In this document: positions 1 to 6,149 of the stretch, in pieces
Numbering within the stretch: position 1 is the stretch's first letter
Layout of the letters: each line of letters starts with the position of its first letter
NCBI GenBank assembly: GCA_937920335.1
Contig: CALGUT010000652.1
Location: forward strand, 1 to 6,755
DNA length: 6,755 bases
DNA from: an uncultured Opitutales bacterium
GTDB taxonomy: Bacteria > Verrucomicrobiota > Verrucomicrobiia > Opitutales > UBA2995
Direction of reading: 5' to 3'
The notes under the pieces: model-generated
What the model saw: only the letters and a program-made list of their open reading frames with translations
What the model was told of the DNA's origin: nothing
The model's database searches: none
Made by a program: the position numbers and the translations under genes

Positions 1-704
1 TTGGCATCCGATATCGCAGTCTGAGCCGAGCTGTTGGGAAGGCTCATCCCGAGGGCTTCGATTGCTGAAGCCATAGTATTGGCGGTATACATACCACCAC
101 AGGAACCGGGTCCAGGGATGGCGTTGCATTCGATCTGCTTAAGCTCTGCGTTGTCGATTTCACCACGGGCGTGTTTACCGACCGCTTCAAAAATACTTAC
201 AATATCAATTGGCTCCTCTTTGTGGATGCCTGGCATGATGGTTCCCCCGTAGACAAAGACAGCTGGACGGTTCATTCTTGCGATTGCCATCAGGCAGGCA
301 GGCATATTCTTGTCGCAACCTCCTATCGCTACAAGGCCATCCATGCCCTCAGCGCAGACCACCGTTTCTATAGAGTCGGCAATCACTTCACGAGAAACCA
401 GTGAGTAGCGCATCCCTTTGGTCCCCATGGAGATTCCGTCCGAGACTGTGATGGTATTAAATTCCACGCCTTTTCCTCCAGCATCATCGGCTCCCCGGGT
501 GGCTTCTTTGGCCAGCAGATTGATGTGCATGTTGCAGGGGGTAACCATGCTCCATGTCGATGCGATCGCCACTTGGGGCTTTTTAAAATCTTCGTCTCCA
601 AAGCCCACCGCTCTAAGCATGGAGCGGTTGGGTGCGCGGTGATCGCCGTCGACAACGATGGATGAAAAAGGGCGGGATTGGTTATCTGAACTACTCGGAT
701 TCAA
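1..704 (-). CDS. ilvD: Dihydroxy-acid dehydratase, N-terminal part (cut by window edge)
   Basis: Catalyses dehydration of 2,3-dihydroxy-isovalerate and 2,3-dihydroxy-3-methylvalerate to the 2-keto acids, the third shared step of valine, leucine and isoleucine synthesis, in the cytoplasm. 234 codons are visible, against a usual length near 560. The three Fe-S ligand cysteines expected for the family are in place: Cys57 (TPCN), Cys130 in the signature GCDKNMPACLMA, and Cys202 in GPGSCGGMYTANTM. The adjacent Asp131-Lys132 are the metal-binding and carbamylated-lysine positions of relatives. No ATG lies ahead of the conserved VVDGDHRAPNRS block (residues 17-28). An in-frame TAG lies upstream, so TTG at 702-704 is the only conventional start that keeps this block. 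The next ATG (618-620) would delete it. No clear Shine-Dalgarno site precedes the TTG. Divergent from scpB. The family call is secure; the start is less so. Confidence 0.95.
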   Translation of the reverse strand, partial: MNPSSSDNQSRPFSSIVVDGDHRAPNRSMLRAVGFGDEDFKKPQVAIASTWSMVTPCNMHINLLAKEATRGADDAGGKGVEFNTITVSDGISMGTKGMRYSLVSREVIADSIETVVCAEGMDGLVAIGGCDKNMPACLMAIARMNRPAVFVYGGTIMPGIHKEEPIDIVSIFEAVGKHARGEIDNAELKQIECNAIPGPGSCGGMYTANTMASAIEALGMSLPNSSAQTAISDA

Positions 705-835
705 GGCTTGTAATCTGTTTGGGTTTGAAATGCTTTTGACCTACGAAATCGCATTCATTAGGAATCGGCACTTTCGAAAATTTAATTCAAAACTACAACC
801 TAAAAGGCGAAACTGAGCAGCTGTTTGCAAGCATT

Positions 836-1807
836 ATGACCGAAGTCTCAACCCAGTTTAATTTGTGCAAGGTATTGGAAGCACTTCTGTTTTCCACCTC
901 AGAGCCGCTGAGCATTAAGGATATTCAGTCAGTAATCTCTCGTTTTCATGATCAGGCAGAAAAGATTCGGTTAAAAATGCCTGAAGATGAGGCCTCCACG
1001 CTTGAAGCTCACCTACCGTTTCCGGTCGAGTTGATTGATGAAGTTCCTGCCTTGATTACGAGTACACAGATTCGTGAGGCGATTGACACGATCAATAAAG
1101 AGCTGATCGCTCGCGAGGGTGTGTATGAAGTGCAGGAGACTAATTTAGGGTTTCGTCTGGTTGTGAGATCGGATCACGGTTTCTGGGTTCGATTGCTGCG
1201 TGAGGATCCGAAACCGATGCGCCTGAGTCAGCCCGCGATGGAAACCTTGGCGATTATAGCGTATCGCCAACCGGTTACGCGTTCCGAGATGGAGTCTATT
1301 CGTGGAGTCTCTGTGGATAGTTCGCTTCAAAAACTCGTGGAATATGAGTTGGTATATGTAATCGGTCGAGCTGAGTTACCCGGTCGACCCGTTCAATATG
1401 GCACGACTGACAAGTTTCTTGAATTTACGGGAGTGACATCGCTCGACGAACTTCCGAGTACCGATGTGCTTTCGCCTCAGCAGTTAGATGAATGGATCAA
1501 AAAGGCTGAAGAGCCAGATCAGGTCGGAGATTCTGATGTAGGCCTTCCATCCAATGATGAAGAGAATACTGAGAATCAGGCTGCTATCATTGCTACCGGT
1601 GAGGATCAGGAAGAGCTGGGTTTGGAGTCACCAGATGATCCGATTTACGAGGTTAAAGCAACCGAAGCTCTAGCCAACGAAGAAGCGACAGCAATCGAGG
1701 AAGTTGCAGACTCTTCTGAACCGGAAGATGGCGAGGAGCCAGAATCAGCTCAGGACAACATGAGTGACGACGGATCCGGGTCTGAGGAAGACGAACAGGA
1801 AAAATAG
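836..1807 (+). CDS. scpB: Segregation and condensation protein B (ScpB), enlarged form
   Basis: Subunit of the SMC-ScpA-ScpB condensin that compacts and segregates chromosomes; ScpB dimers bind the ScpA kleisin. The first winged-helix domain opens with CKVLEALLFSTSEPLSI (residues 11-27) and is interrupted by about 40 extra residues (roughly 35-75) before REAIDTINKELIAREGVYEV. The second winged-helix domain holds the family core: LSQPAMETLAIIAYRQPVTR (130-149), then EIRG-like SIRGVSVDSSLQKLVE (154-169), then GRAELPGRPVQYGTT and FLEFTGVTSLDELP up to about residue 207. Family members are usually 180-220 residues; this one has 323, the excess being the insertion plus a disordered, strongly acidic tail from about residue 224 to the end. 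First gene of the scpB-pheA-DUF167 operon: its TAG stop touches the pheA ATG. ATG 836 fits the family N-terminus, though no Shine-Dalgarno site is visible. scpA is not in the window. Confidence 0.95.
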   Translation: MTEVSTQFNLCKVLEALLFSTSEPLSIKDIQSVISRFHDQAEKIRLKMPEDEASTLEAHLPFPVELIDEVPALITSTQIREAIDTINKELIAREGVYEVQETNLGFRLVVRSDHGFWVRLLREDPKPMRLSQPAMETLAIIAYRQPVTRSEMESIRGVSVDSSLQKLVEYELVYVIGRAELPGRPVQYGTTDKFLEFTGVTSLDELPSTDVLSPQQLDEWIKKAEEPDQVGDSDVGLPSNDEENTENQAAIIATGEDQEELGLESPDDPIYEVKATEALANEEATAIEEVADSSEPEDGEEPESAQDNMSDDGSGSEEDEQEK

Positions 1808-2890
1808 ATGAGTCTGGAAAAGCACAGAAAACGAATCGATGAACTTGACCAAGAAATCATCCGCTTGATTAATGAGCGGACGGCGGTTGCTGCTGATATC
1901 GGGAGAGAGAAGGCGGCAGCTGGAAAACCCGTCTTCGATGCGAAGCGCGAAGCGCAGGTCTTTGAAAAGGTGACTTCGATTAACAAAGGCCCTATTGGAA
2001 ATGACGCGCTCAAAGGGATTTATCGTGAAATAATCTCCGGTAACTACGCACTGCAGCAGTCAATACGGATTGCCTATTTAGGACCCAAGGCGACGTTTAC
2101 TCACCAAGCAGCGGTTAAGCAATTTGGAGATAGCATGGAATACCGGTCCATGCCGTCCATCAATGATGTGTTCGCTGAAGTTGATAAGGGAGAAGCCGAC
2201 TATGGCGTTATTCCTATTGAAAATTCTGCGGAGGGGGTCGTTTTTCATTCGCTGCATTCATTTGATATTTTAGTGGGCTCGGACCTTAAGATCGTAGCCC
2301 AAATCTTTTTGCCGATTACGCATAACCTGATTTCAAATTCGAAGATCAAGGATGTTAAGAAGGTATATTCAAAAGATCAGGCGATCGCTCAATGCCGGGG
2401 CTGGTTGCGAAGGCATGTGCCGACGGCTGAAACGATTGATGTGTCTTCGACTTCCGAGGCTGTCCGCATTGCGGCGCAAGAAGAAGGTGCGGCCGCGATC
2501 GCTAGTTCTTTGGCTGCTACTGAACACGGAGTGCCTATTATTGGATCGAGTATCCAGGACATGAATAACAATGTGACGCGTTTTTTGGTGATCGGGCGCG
2601 AAAGTGGCTGTCCAGGACGAGTCGGGGACGGCAAAGATAAGACTAGTCTCGTTCTTTCGATTCCAGACGAACCGGGTGCGCTGCAAAAGTGTCTGGAGCC
2701 CTTTAGTCGGCGCGGAATCAATCTGGTGAAGATCGAGTCTCGGCCATCGAGAATTAAAGCATGGGAGTATATGTTTTTTGTGGATGTGATTGGTCATATT
2801 TCCGATCAGCCCATTCAGGATGTGGTCGAAGAGTTAGAAAAGATCTGTCCGATTGTGAAATGGCTGGGGAGTTATCCTAATGAGGTATGA
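1808..2890 (+). CDS. pheA: Bifunctional chorismate mutase / prephenate dehydratase (P-protein)
   Basis: Converts chorismate to prephenate and prephenate to phenylpyruvate, the committed branch to phenylalanine, in the cytoplasm. Three domains are visible in 360 residues. An AroQ chorismate mutase covers about 1-84 (RIDELDQEIIRLINERTAVA, then IGREK and the KREAQV helix). The prephenate dehydratase covers about 86-265, starting IRIAYLGPKATFTHQAA, with PIENSAEGVV at 136-145 and the catalytic TRF triplet at 257-259. A C-terminal ACT domain covers about 278-356, with PGAL (289-292) and ESRP (310-313), the motifs of phenylalanine feedback binding. Length is normal for P-proteins. The IENS-x-EG position usually carries Thr and here carries Ala; it varies in the family, so activity is still expected. 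The ATG directly follows the scpB stop and has a good AGGA site at 1797-1800 inside scpB. Feedback inhibition by phenylalanine is inferred from the intact ACT motifs. Confidence 0.97.
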   Translation: MSLEKHRKRIDELDQEIIRLINERTAVAADIGREKAAAGKPVFDAKREAQVFEKVTSINKGPIGNDALKGIYREIISGNYALQQSIRIAYLGPKATFTHQAAVKQFGDSMEYRSMPSINDVFAEVDKGEADYGVIPIENSAEGVVFHSLHSFDILVGSDLKIVAQIFLPITHNLISNSKIKDVKKVYSKDQAIAQCRGWLRRHVPTAETIDVSSTSEAVRIAAQEEGAAAIASSLAATEHGVPIIGSSIQDMNNNVTRFLVIGRESGCPGRVGDGKDKTSLVLSIPDEPGALQKCLEPFSRRGINLVKIESRPSRIKAWEYMFFVDVIGHISDQPIQDVVEELEKICPIVKWLGSYPNEV

Positions 2891-3180
2891 GCTCGAAGGA
2901 TTGTTTTCTGGCAATCAAAGTAGTTCCTAACGCTTCGAAGACGGAGATCGTAGGTTGGTTGGGAGAGGCTCTCAAAGTTCGGCTTCAAGCGGTTCCAGAA
3001 GATGGTAAGGCCAACAAAGTACTTCTAAAGTTAATGAGCAAAACCCTTGGGATTAATCGTGCTCAAGTGATGTTAGAGTCCGGCGATTTCTCGCCGATTA
3101 AAAGAATTCGATTAAGGGGACTCACGGAATTGGAAGTTGCGAAGCGTCTCGGCGCGGTTCTTCAAACTGCAGAAGACTGA
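2887..3180 (+). CDS. DUF167 / YggU family protein
   Basis: A 97-residue protein of the widespread DUF167 (YggU) family, whose biochemical role is not established. The pattern is typical: an initial beta strand CFLAIKVVPNASKTEIVG (residues 6-23), then LKVRLQAVPEDGKANKVLLKLM (29-50) with the hallmark PxxGKAN core, and a strand-helix end RIRLRGLTELEVAKRL. Length matches the family (90-110). Its ATG overlaps the pheA stop in ATGA (2887-2890), which points to translational coupling and a single transcript with scpB and pheA. A GAGG lies immediately before the ATG, too close to be a good ribosome site, so re-initiation after pheA is the likelier route. Nothing in the sequence ties it to phenylalanine synthesis or segregation; co-transcription is the only link. 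Confidence 0.93.
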   Translation: MSSKDCFLAIKVVPNASKTEIVGWLGEALKVRLQAVPEDGKANKVLLKLMSKTLGINRAQVMLESGDFSPIKRIRLRGLTELEVAKRLGAVLQTAED

Positions 3181-3241
3181 ATTATAGTAATTTCCTATTT
3201 TTTGTTGGAAAGGACGCGTATAGCGATCGATAGTTTTCTTC

Positions 3242-4285
3242 ATGGCATATTCACCTTTAAGGATCGGTATTATAGGAGCAGGCGGTAACACGCGTTTAAG
3301 GCATATTCCTGGTTTTCAGGCCATTGATGGAGTAGAAGTAGTAGCGGTTTGTAACCGGTCAGAAGCTTCTTCTCGAAAAATTGCGGATGAGTTCGGAATT
3401 GAAAAGGTTGTGACTGATTGGAAGGAAATAATGAGTGATCCAGATGTGGATGCGATTATGATAGGAACCTGGCCCGATATGCATGCTGAGCTGACGATAG
3501 CGACACTGAATGCTGGAAAGCATGTTCTCACAGAAGCTCGTATGGCGAAGACCTTGGAAGAAGCGGAATCCATGCTGGCTGTTTCCAGAGATTTCCCGGA
3601 GTTAGTGGCCCAGGTGGTTCCATCACCATTTACCCTGCCGTTTGACAAAACAATACTACGGATGATAGAGAATGGTGATCTGGGACTGCTCTATGAAGTG
3701 ATCGTAGAGTTTAGCAATGGCCCGTTGGCAGATCCGTTGGCAGCATTTAGTTGGCGACTGGATCACGAAAAGAGTGGGGTAAATACGCTTTTTTCAGGTA
3801 TTATGCAGGAGGCGCTTATGCGGTGGGTCCGGTCAGATCCGGAGTGGGTGATTGCTGATGGCATGATCGGAACCATGGCTCGAAAGGATCCTGAGACTGG
3901 GCAGCATCGTACGGTTTTGATTCCCGATAATTTGTCCGTTATGGCGCGTTATCCACAAGGCTTTAAAGCTACCTATTTGTTTTCCGCAGTAAGCTCCGTA
4001 GTTCAGAGAAGTGAAGTCAGAATCGCTGGCTCCAATGGGGCACTTTGGTTGGATCTTTCTGCAAATAAACTCTGGTACTCGAAAACTGGTGGCGACACCT
4101 ATGAGGAAGTTGAGATTCCTGCTAACGAGCGTGATGATTGGCGCGTCGAAGAGGATTTTGTTGATTCGATTCGTGATGGGAAGCCGGTTAAGCTCACGAA
4201 CTTTGAAACGGGAGTCCGCTACATGAGGTTTAGTCAGGCTGTGTGGGATTCATGGACAGACGGCAGCAAGAAGGTCTGGCTCTAG
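3242..4285 (+). CDS. Gfo/Idh/MocA-like oxidoreductase with atypical active-site motifs
   Basis: A 347-residue protein with the two-domain Gfo/Idh/MocA fold. The N-terminal Rossmann domain begins LRIGIIGAGGNTRLRHIPGF (residues 6-25), followed by VEVVAVCNRSEASSRKIADEFG, DPDVDAIMIGTWPDMHAELTIA and AGKHVLTEARMA (91-102). The C-terminal alpha/beta domain follows from about residue 130. Relatives use NAD(P) to oxidise or reduce sugars and related compounds. Here the usual EKP motif reads EAR (98-100), so its lysine is missing. By manual alignment the DxGxH motif of the C-terminal domain falls at FSGIM (184-188), so its Asp and His appear to be Phe and Met. A hydrogen-transfer reaction of the normal type is therefore doubtful, although NAD(P) binding looks retained. 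The start is the first ATG after an in-frame TAG; no Shine-Dalgarno site is seen. It lies 61 bp after the DUF167 gene and ends 4 bp short of the convergent membrane-protein gene. Substrate unknown. Confidence 0.9.
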   Translation: MAYSPLRIGIIGAGGNTRLRHIPGFQAIDGVEVVAVCNRSEASSRKIADEFGIEKVVTDWKEIMSDPDVDAIMIGTWPDMHAELTIATLNAGKHVLTEARMAKTLEEAESMLAVSRDFPELVAQVVPSPFTLPFDKTILRMIENGDLGLLYEVIVEFSNGPLADPLAAFSWRLDHEKSGVNTLFSGIMQEALMRWVRSDPEWVIADGMIGTMARKDPETGQHRTVLIPDNLSVMARYPQGFKATYLFSAVSSVVQRSEVRIAGSNGALWLDLSANKLWYSKTGGDTYEEVEIPANERDDWRVEEDFVDSIRDGKPVKLTNFETGVRYMRFSQAVWDSWTDGSKKVWL

Positions 4286-4289
4286 AAAC

Positions 4290-4658
4290 CTACCGATAGC
4301 CGAACCAGTAAAACAGAAAGACTGCGAGTCCCATTAACCCGAGGATTCCTCCGAAAAAGAGTATTAGTCCCAGTCGCGGATCCATTTCTCTGCGAGTGGA
4401 GACATGAGCGTATTGTGAAATAAGCTGATCTGTTAAGGCATCAACGTCTTCCTCTGCTTCTTCGGTTTGAATAGCTGCGACCGGTGGTGTCGGTAGAGGT
4501 TCTATCGCGGCGTGTGTCGGCGTCGACCGATCAATTGAAGAGGCGCTGGCTATTTGGGCTCCTTCCGGAATCTCATTTGCAATCTCAGAATCCAACCATT
4601 GAAGGTGTTCCTCAATAAGTTGTCTCTGACGGGTCAAATTGGCTAATCGATCAGACAT
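4290..4658 (-). CDS. Small C-terminally anchored membrane protein, function unknown
   Basis: I do not recognise this family. The 122-residue product has three parts. A charged, probably coiled-coil helix covers about 3-28 (RLANLTRQRQLIEEHLQWLD). A Ser/Thr/Pro/Ala-rich linker and an acidic patch (EEAEEDVDALTDQL) run to about 82. A single hydrophobic helix ends the protein (about 97-119, LGLILFFGGILGLMGLAVFL). The RR preceding the helix suggests the N-terminal part faces the cytoplasm, as in tail-anchored proteins. ATG at 4656-4658 is preferred. A GTG eight codons upstream (4680-4682) lies inside the arm of the rpmA terminator, and both lack a Shine-Dalgarno site. The gene sits where obgE often follows rpmA in other bacteria, but directly behind a strong terminator. 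Protein-like composition and a sensible topology support a real gene; the confidence is moderate because no homologue could be checked. Confidence 0.65.
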   Translation of the reverse strand: MSDRLANLTRQRQLIEEHLQWLDSEIANEIPEGAQIASASSIDRSTPTHAAIEPLPTPPVAAIQTEEAEEDVDALTDQLISQYAHVSTRREMDPRLGLILFFGGILGLMGLAVFLFYWFGYR

Positions 4659-4689
4659 AAAAAAACCCGTGAGGTTAGTCACGGGTTTT
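4659..4689 (-). terminator. Rho-independent terminator of the rplU-rpmA operon
   Basis: Perfect 11-bp inverted repeat, 4662-4672 against 4679-4689, with a 6-base loop (4673-4678). The GC-rich core is CCCGTGA. Read on the minus strand it ends in seven T residues (4665 down to 4659), 22 bases after the rpmA stop. The opposite side also has four T residues, so it might weakly stop plus-strand transcripts running on from the oxidoreductase gene. The T-tract ends exactly at the ATG of the small membrane protein. Confidence 0.88.
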
Positions 4690-4711
4690 GTAAATTGTCA
4701 GGGGTAATACC

Positions 4712-4963
4712 CTAGGCAGCTTCGGTTATAATACTTATTTTACGATGTGCCTTGTCGAACTTTACTTTACCGTCTTTCAAAGCAAAGAGGGTGAAATCAC
4801 GGCCGAGTCCCATGTTAGCGCCGGGATGGTATTTAGTTCCTCGCTGGCGCATGATAATGTTGCCCGCGAGTACGGTTTCTCCGTCATACTTCTTAACACC
4901 AAGCATCTTAGGCTTGCTGTCGCGTCCGTTTCTAGAGGTTCCTTGTCCTTTTTTGTGAGCCAT
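4712..4963 (-). CDS. rpmA: 50S ribosomal protein L27
   Basis: Component of the large ribosomal subunit whose flexible N-terminus reaches the peptidyl-transferase centre. The 83-residue product begins MAHKKGQGTSRNGRDS and continues KMLGVKKYDGETVLAGNIIMRQRGTKYHPG, GLGRDFTLFALKDGKVKF, a near-textbook bacterial L27 of normal length (about 85). It starts with the short mature-type N-terminus, without the cleavable extension seen in Firmicutes. The ATG lies 2 bases after the rplU stop, so it is co-transcribed with and probably translationally coupled to rplU. No separate Shine-Dalgarno site is present. A strong hairpin terminator follows its stop. Confidence 0.98.
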   Translation of the reverse strand: MAHKKGQGTSRNGRDSKPKMLGVKKYDGETVLAGNIIMRQRGTKYHPGANMGLGRDFTLFALKDGKVKFDKAHRKISIITEAA

Positions 4964-4965
4964 GA

Positions 4966-5283
4966 TTATGCAGCAGTTATGGATTCAATTTTAATTACGG
5001 AAATTTCTTGGCGATGACCGCGCTTTCTTTCGTAGCCCTTGCGCCTTTTCTTTTTGTAAGCGATGACTTTTTTGCCGCGTTTGTTTTCCAGCACCTTGGC
5101 GGAAACTGAAGCTCCGTCCACGATGGGTGTTCCAAAAACGGCGTTTTCTCCTTCGCCGACAGCTAAAACTTCGTTGATTTGGACATCGGATCCGGCTTCA
5201 GTATCAGGATACCGGTTCACCTGGAGGATGTCGCCCTCAGTTACGGTGAACTGCCTGCCTTGTGTGCGTATGGTTGCTTTCAT
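4966..5283 (-). CDS. rplU: 50S ribosomal protein L21
   Basis: Large-subunit protein that binds 23S rRNA. The 105-residue form begins MKATIRTQGRQFTVTEGDIL, aligning residue by residue with the usual L21 opening (MYAVIKTGGKQYKV). It ends with the basic segment VIAYKKKRRKGYERKRGHRQ and ISVIKIESI. This form was chosen on family alignment. An alternative ATG five codons upstream (5296-5298, adding MRFFK) has a GGAG four bases ahead and may be the true ribosome entry point. Longer in-frame extension to 5502 would overlap the methyltransferase and does not look like L21. First gene of rplU-rpmA, divergent from the methyltransferase gene. A possible regulatory hairpin lies in the leader. Confidence 0.97.
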   Translation of the reverse strand: MKATIRTQGRQFTVTEGDILQVNRYPDTEAGSDVQINEVLAVGEGENAVFGTPIVDGASVSAKVLENKRGKKVIAYKKKRRKGYERKRGHRQEISVIKIESITAA

Positions 5284-5302
5284 TTTGAAAAAACGCATAA
5301 GA

Positions 5303-5343
5303 CTCCATTTCCTCCAAGAAAAATCAAGTGTTTTTCGAGGAAA
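5303..5343 (-). promoter_or_regulatory. rplU leader: Shine-Dalgarno sites and possible masking hairpin
   Basis: On the minus strand two purine-rich sites precede rplU: GGAGG at 5315-5311 and GGAG at 5306-5303, the latter four bases before the alternative ATG at 5298. A perfect 7-base complement to the first site (TTTCCTC, 5343-5337) lies upstream and could pair with GAGGAAA (5314-5308) across a 22-base loop. This would hide the GGAGG. The short A/T-rich stem may be only marginally stable, so a control role is a guess. Confidence 0.35.
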
Positions 5344-5372
5344 ACTGAAATCTGCCTGAACGTCACAAATCC

Positions 5373-6149
5373 ATGCCAGAGAAACGTCTAGAAAAGATCG
5401 CAAAAGCCTATTTTGAGAGTGATCAAGTTGTGGAACATTATTTTCGAGAAAGTCAGCGGATCGGGCTTTGGAAATCGGAGGATCGGATAATTCAGGATTC
5501 ATTTCTTAAAAACGAGTCCTTGATGGATCTCGGCTGCGGAACCGGACGGATAGCCTTTGCAATGGAGGAGCTTGGTTATAAAAGGCTTTATGCGGTTGAT
5601 TACTCAGTTGGAATGATTGAAGCCGCGCAACTGGTCGCAAGGAGCCTGGGATCGAAGGTTAAACTCTTGGCAGCGGATGCGAGAGCGCTTCCTTTCGAGA
5701 ATGGTTGTTTCGACGGAATTATCTTTGGTTTCAACGGACTTTTCATGATTCCTAACTTGGCTGATCGAAAACAGGCACTGGATGAAATCTTTCGGGTGTT
5801 GAAGCCAGGCGGACGGTTTATTTGCACGGGGCATGATCGGAATCTGGGTAATCAACGGGTGCATTGGACCCTAGAACGATCCAGATGGAAGGAAAATCAA
5901 GCGGATCACGCTGAAAAATACGAATTTGGAGACGTTGTCGCTGAAACTGAGTTAGGAAGCATGTATATTCACTCAACGACTGAGACAGAAGCGCTCGATT
6001 TATTAAACAGCGCTGGTTTCGTGAACGTCCAATCGTGGTTACGCCGGGAGCTAGGTAATGAAGGGCCTGAGGTTAGACAGTTTTCAGATGAGTGCCGTTT
6101 CTGGAAAGCTATCAAAACGAGTTCATCACAAATAAAAGGCCCCACCTAA
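5373..6149 (+). CDS. Class I SAM-dependent methyltransferase
   Basis: A 258-residue cytoplasmic methyltransferase with a Rossmann-like fold; acceptor unknown. Motif I is LMDLGCGTGRIAF (residues 50-62), which binds S-adenosylmethionine. The acidic residue ending strand 2 is Asp76 in LYAVDYSVGMIEAA. The ADARALPFENGCFDGIIF stretch (101-118) holds the adenine-contacting Asp102. A typical post-motif LKPGG lies at 143-147. An N-terminal YFRESQRIGLWKSED block (23-37), a FNGL element (120-123) and GHDR (153-156) resemble a group of small-molecule-type class I methyltransferases. I cannot name the substrate. The ATG is divergent from rplU; no Shine-Dalgarno site is evident. The last codons (KGPT) and the stop lie within the hairpin that terminates the convergent DUF4870 gene. 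Confidence 0.92.
   Translation: MPEKRLEKIAKAYFESDQVVEHYFRESQRIGLWKSEDRIIQDSFLKNESLMDLGCGTGRIAFAMEELGYKRLYAVDYSVGMIEAAQLVARSLGSKVKLLAADARALPFENGCFDGIIFGFNGLFMIPNLADRKQALDEIFRVLKPGGRFICTGHDRNLGNQRVHWTLERSRWKENQADHAEKYEFGDVVAETELGSMYIHSTTETEALDLLNSAGFVNVQSWLRRELGNEGPEVRQFSDECRFWKAIKTSSSQIKGPT

Noticed and set aside
383..655. Open frames on both strands over the ilvD region (383-655 minus, 418-642 plus, 34-404 plus)
   Set aside because: The conserved ilvD protein reads in a different minus-strand frame across the whole stretch and explains it.
736..764. Possible sigma-70 promoter for scpB: TTGACC, 17 bases, TAGGAA
   Set aside because: The -35 is good but the -10 matches only half of the consensus; in A/T-rich intergenic DNA this is not strong enough to annotate.
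2369..2797. 142-residue open frame on the minus strand inside pheA, plus an overlapping 110-residue one
   Set aside because: Antisense to a highly conserved gene, rich in Arg/Ser/His with no recognisable domain; typical shadow frames.
3196..3224. TATAGC ahead of the oxidoreductase as a -10 box
   Set aside because: No acceptable -35 at the right spacing.
4700..4713. Small palindrome AGGGGTAATACCCT at the rpmA stop codon
   Set aside because: Only three or four pairs can form around a usable loop; the real terminator is the 11-bp stem just downstream.
5284..5502. N-terminal extension of rplU to 178 residues
   Set aside because: The extra residues do not resemble L21 and overlap the methyltransferase N-terminus antisense; internal starts fit far better.
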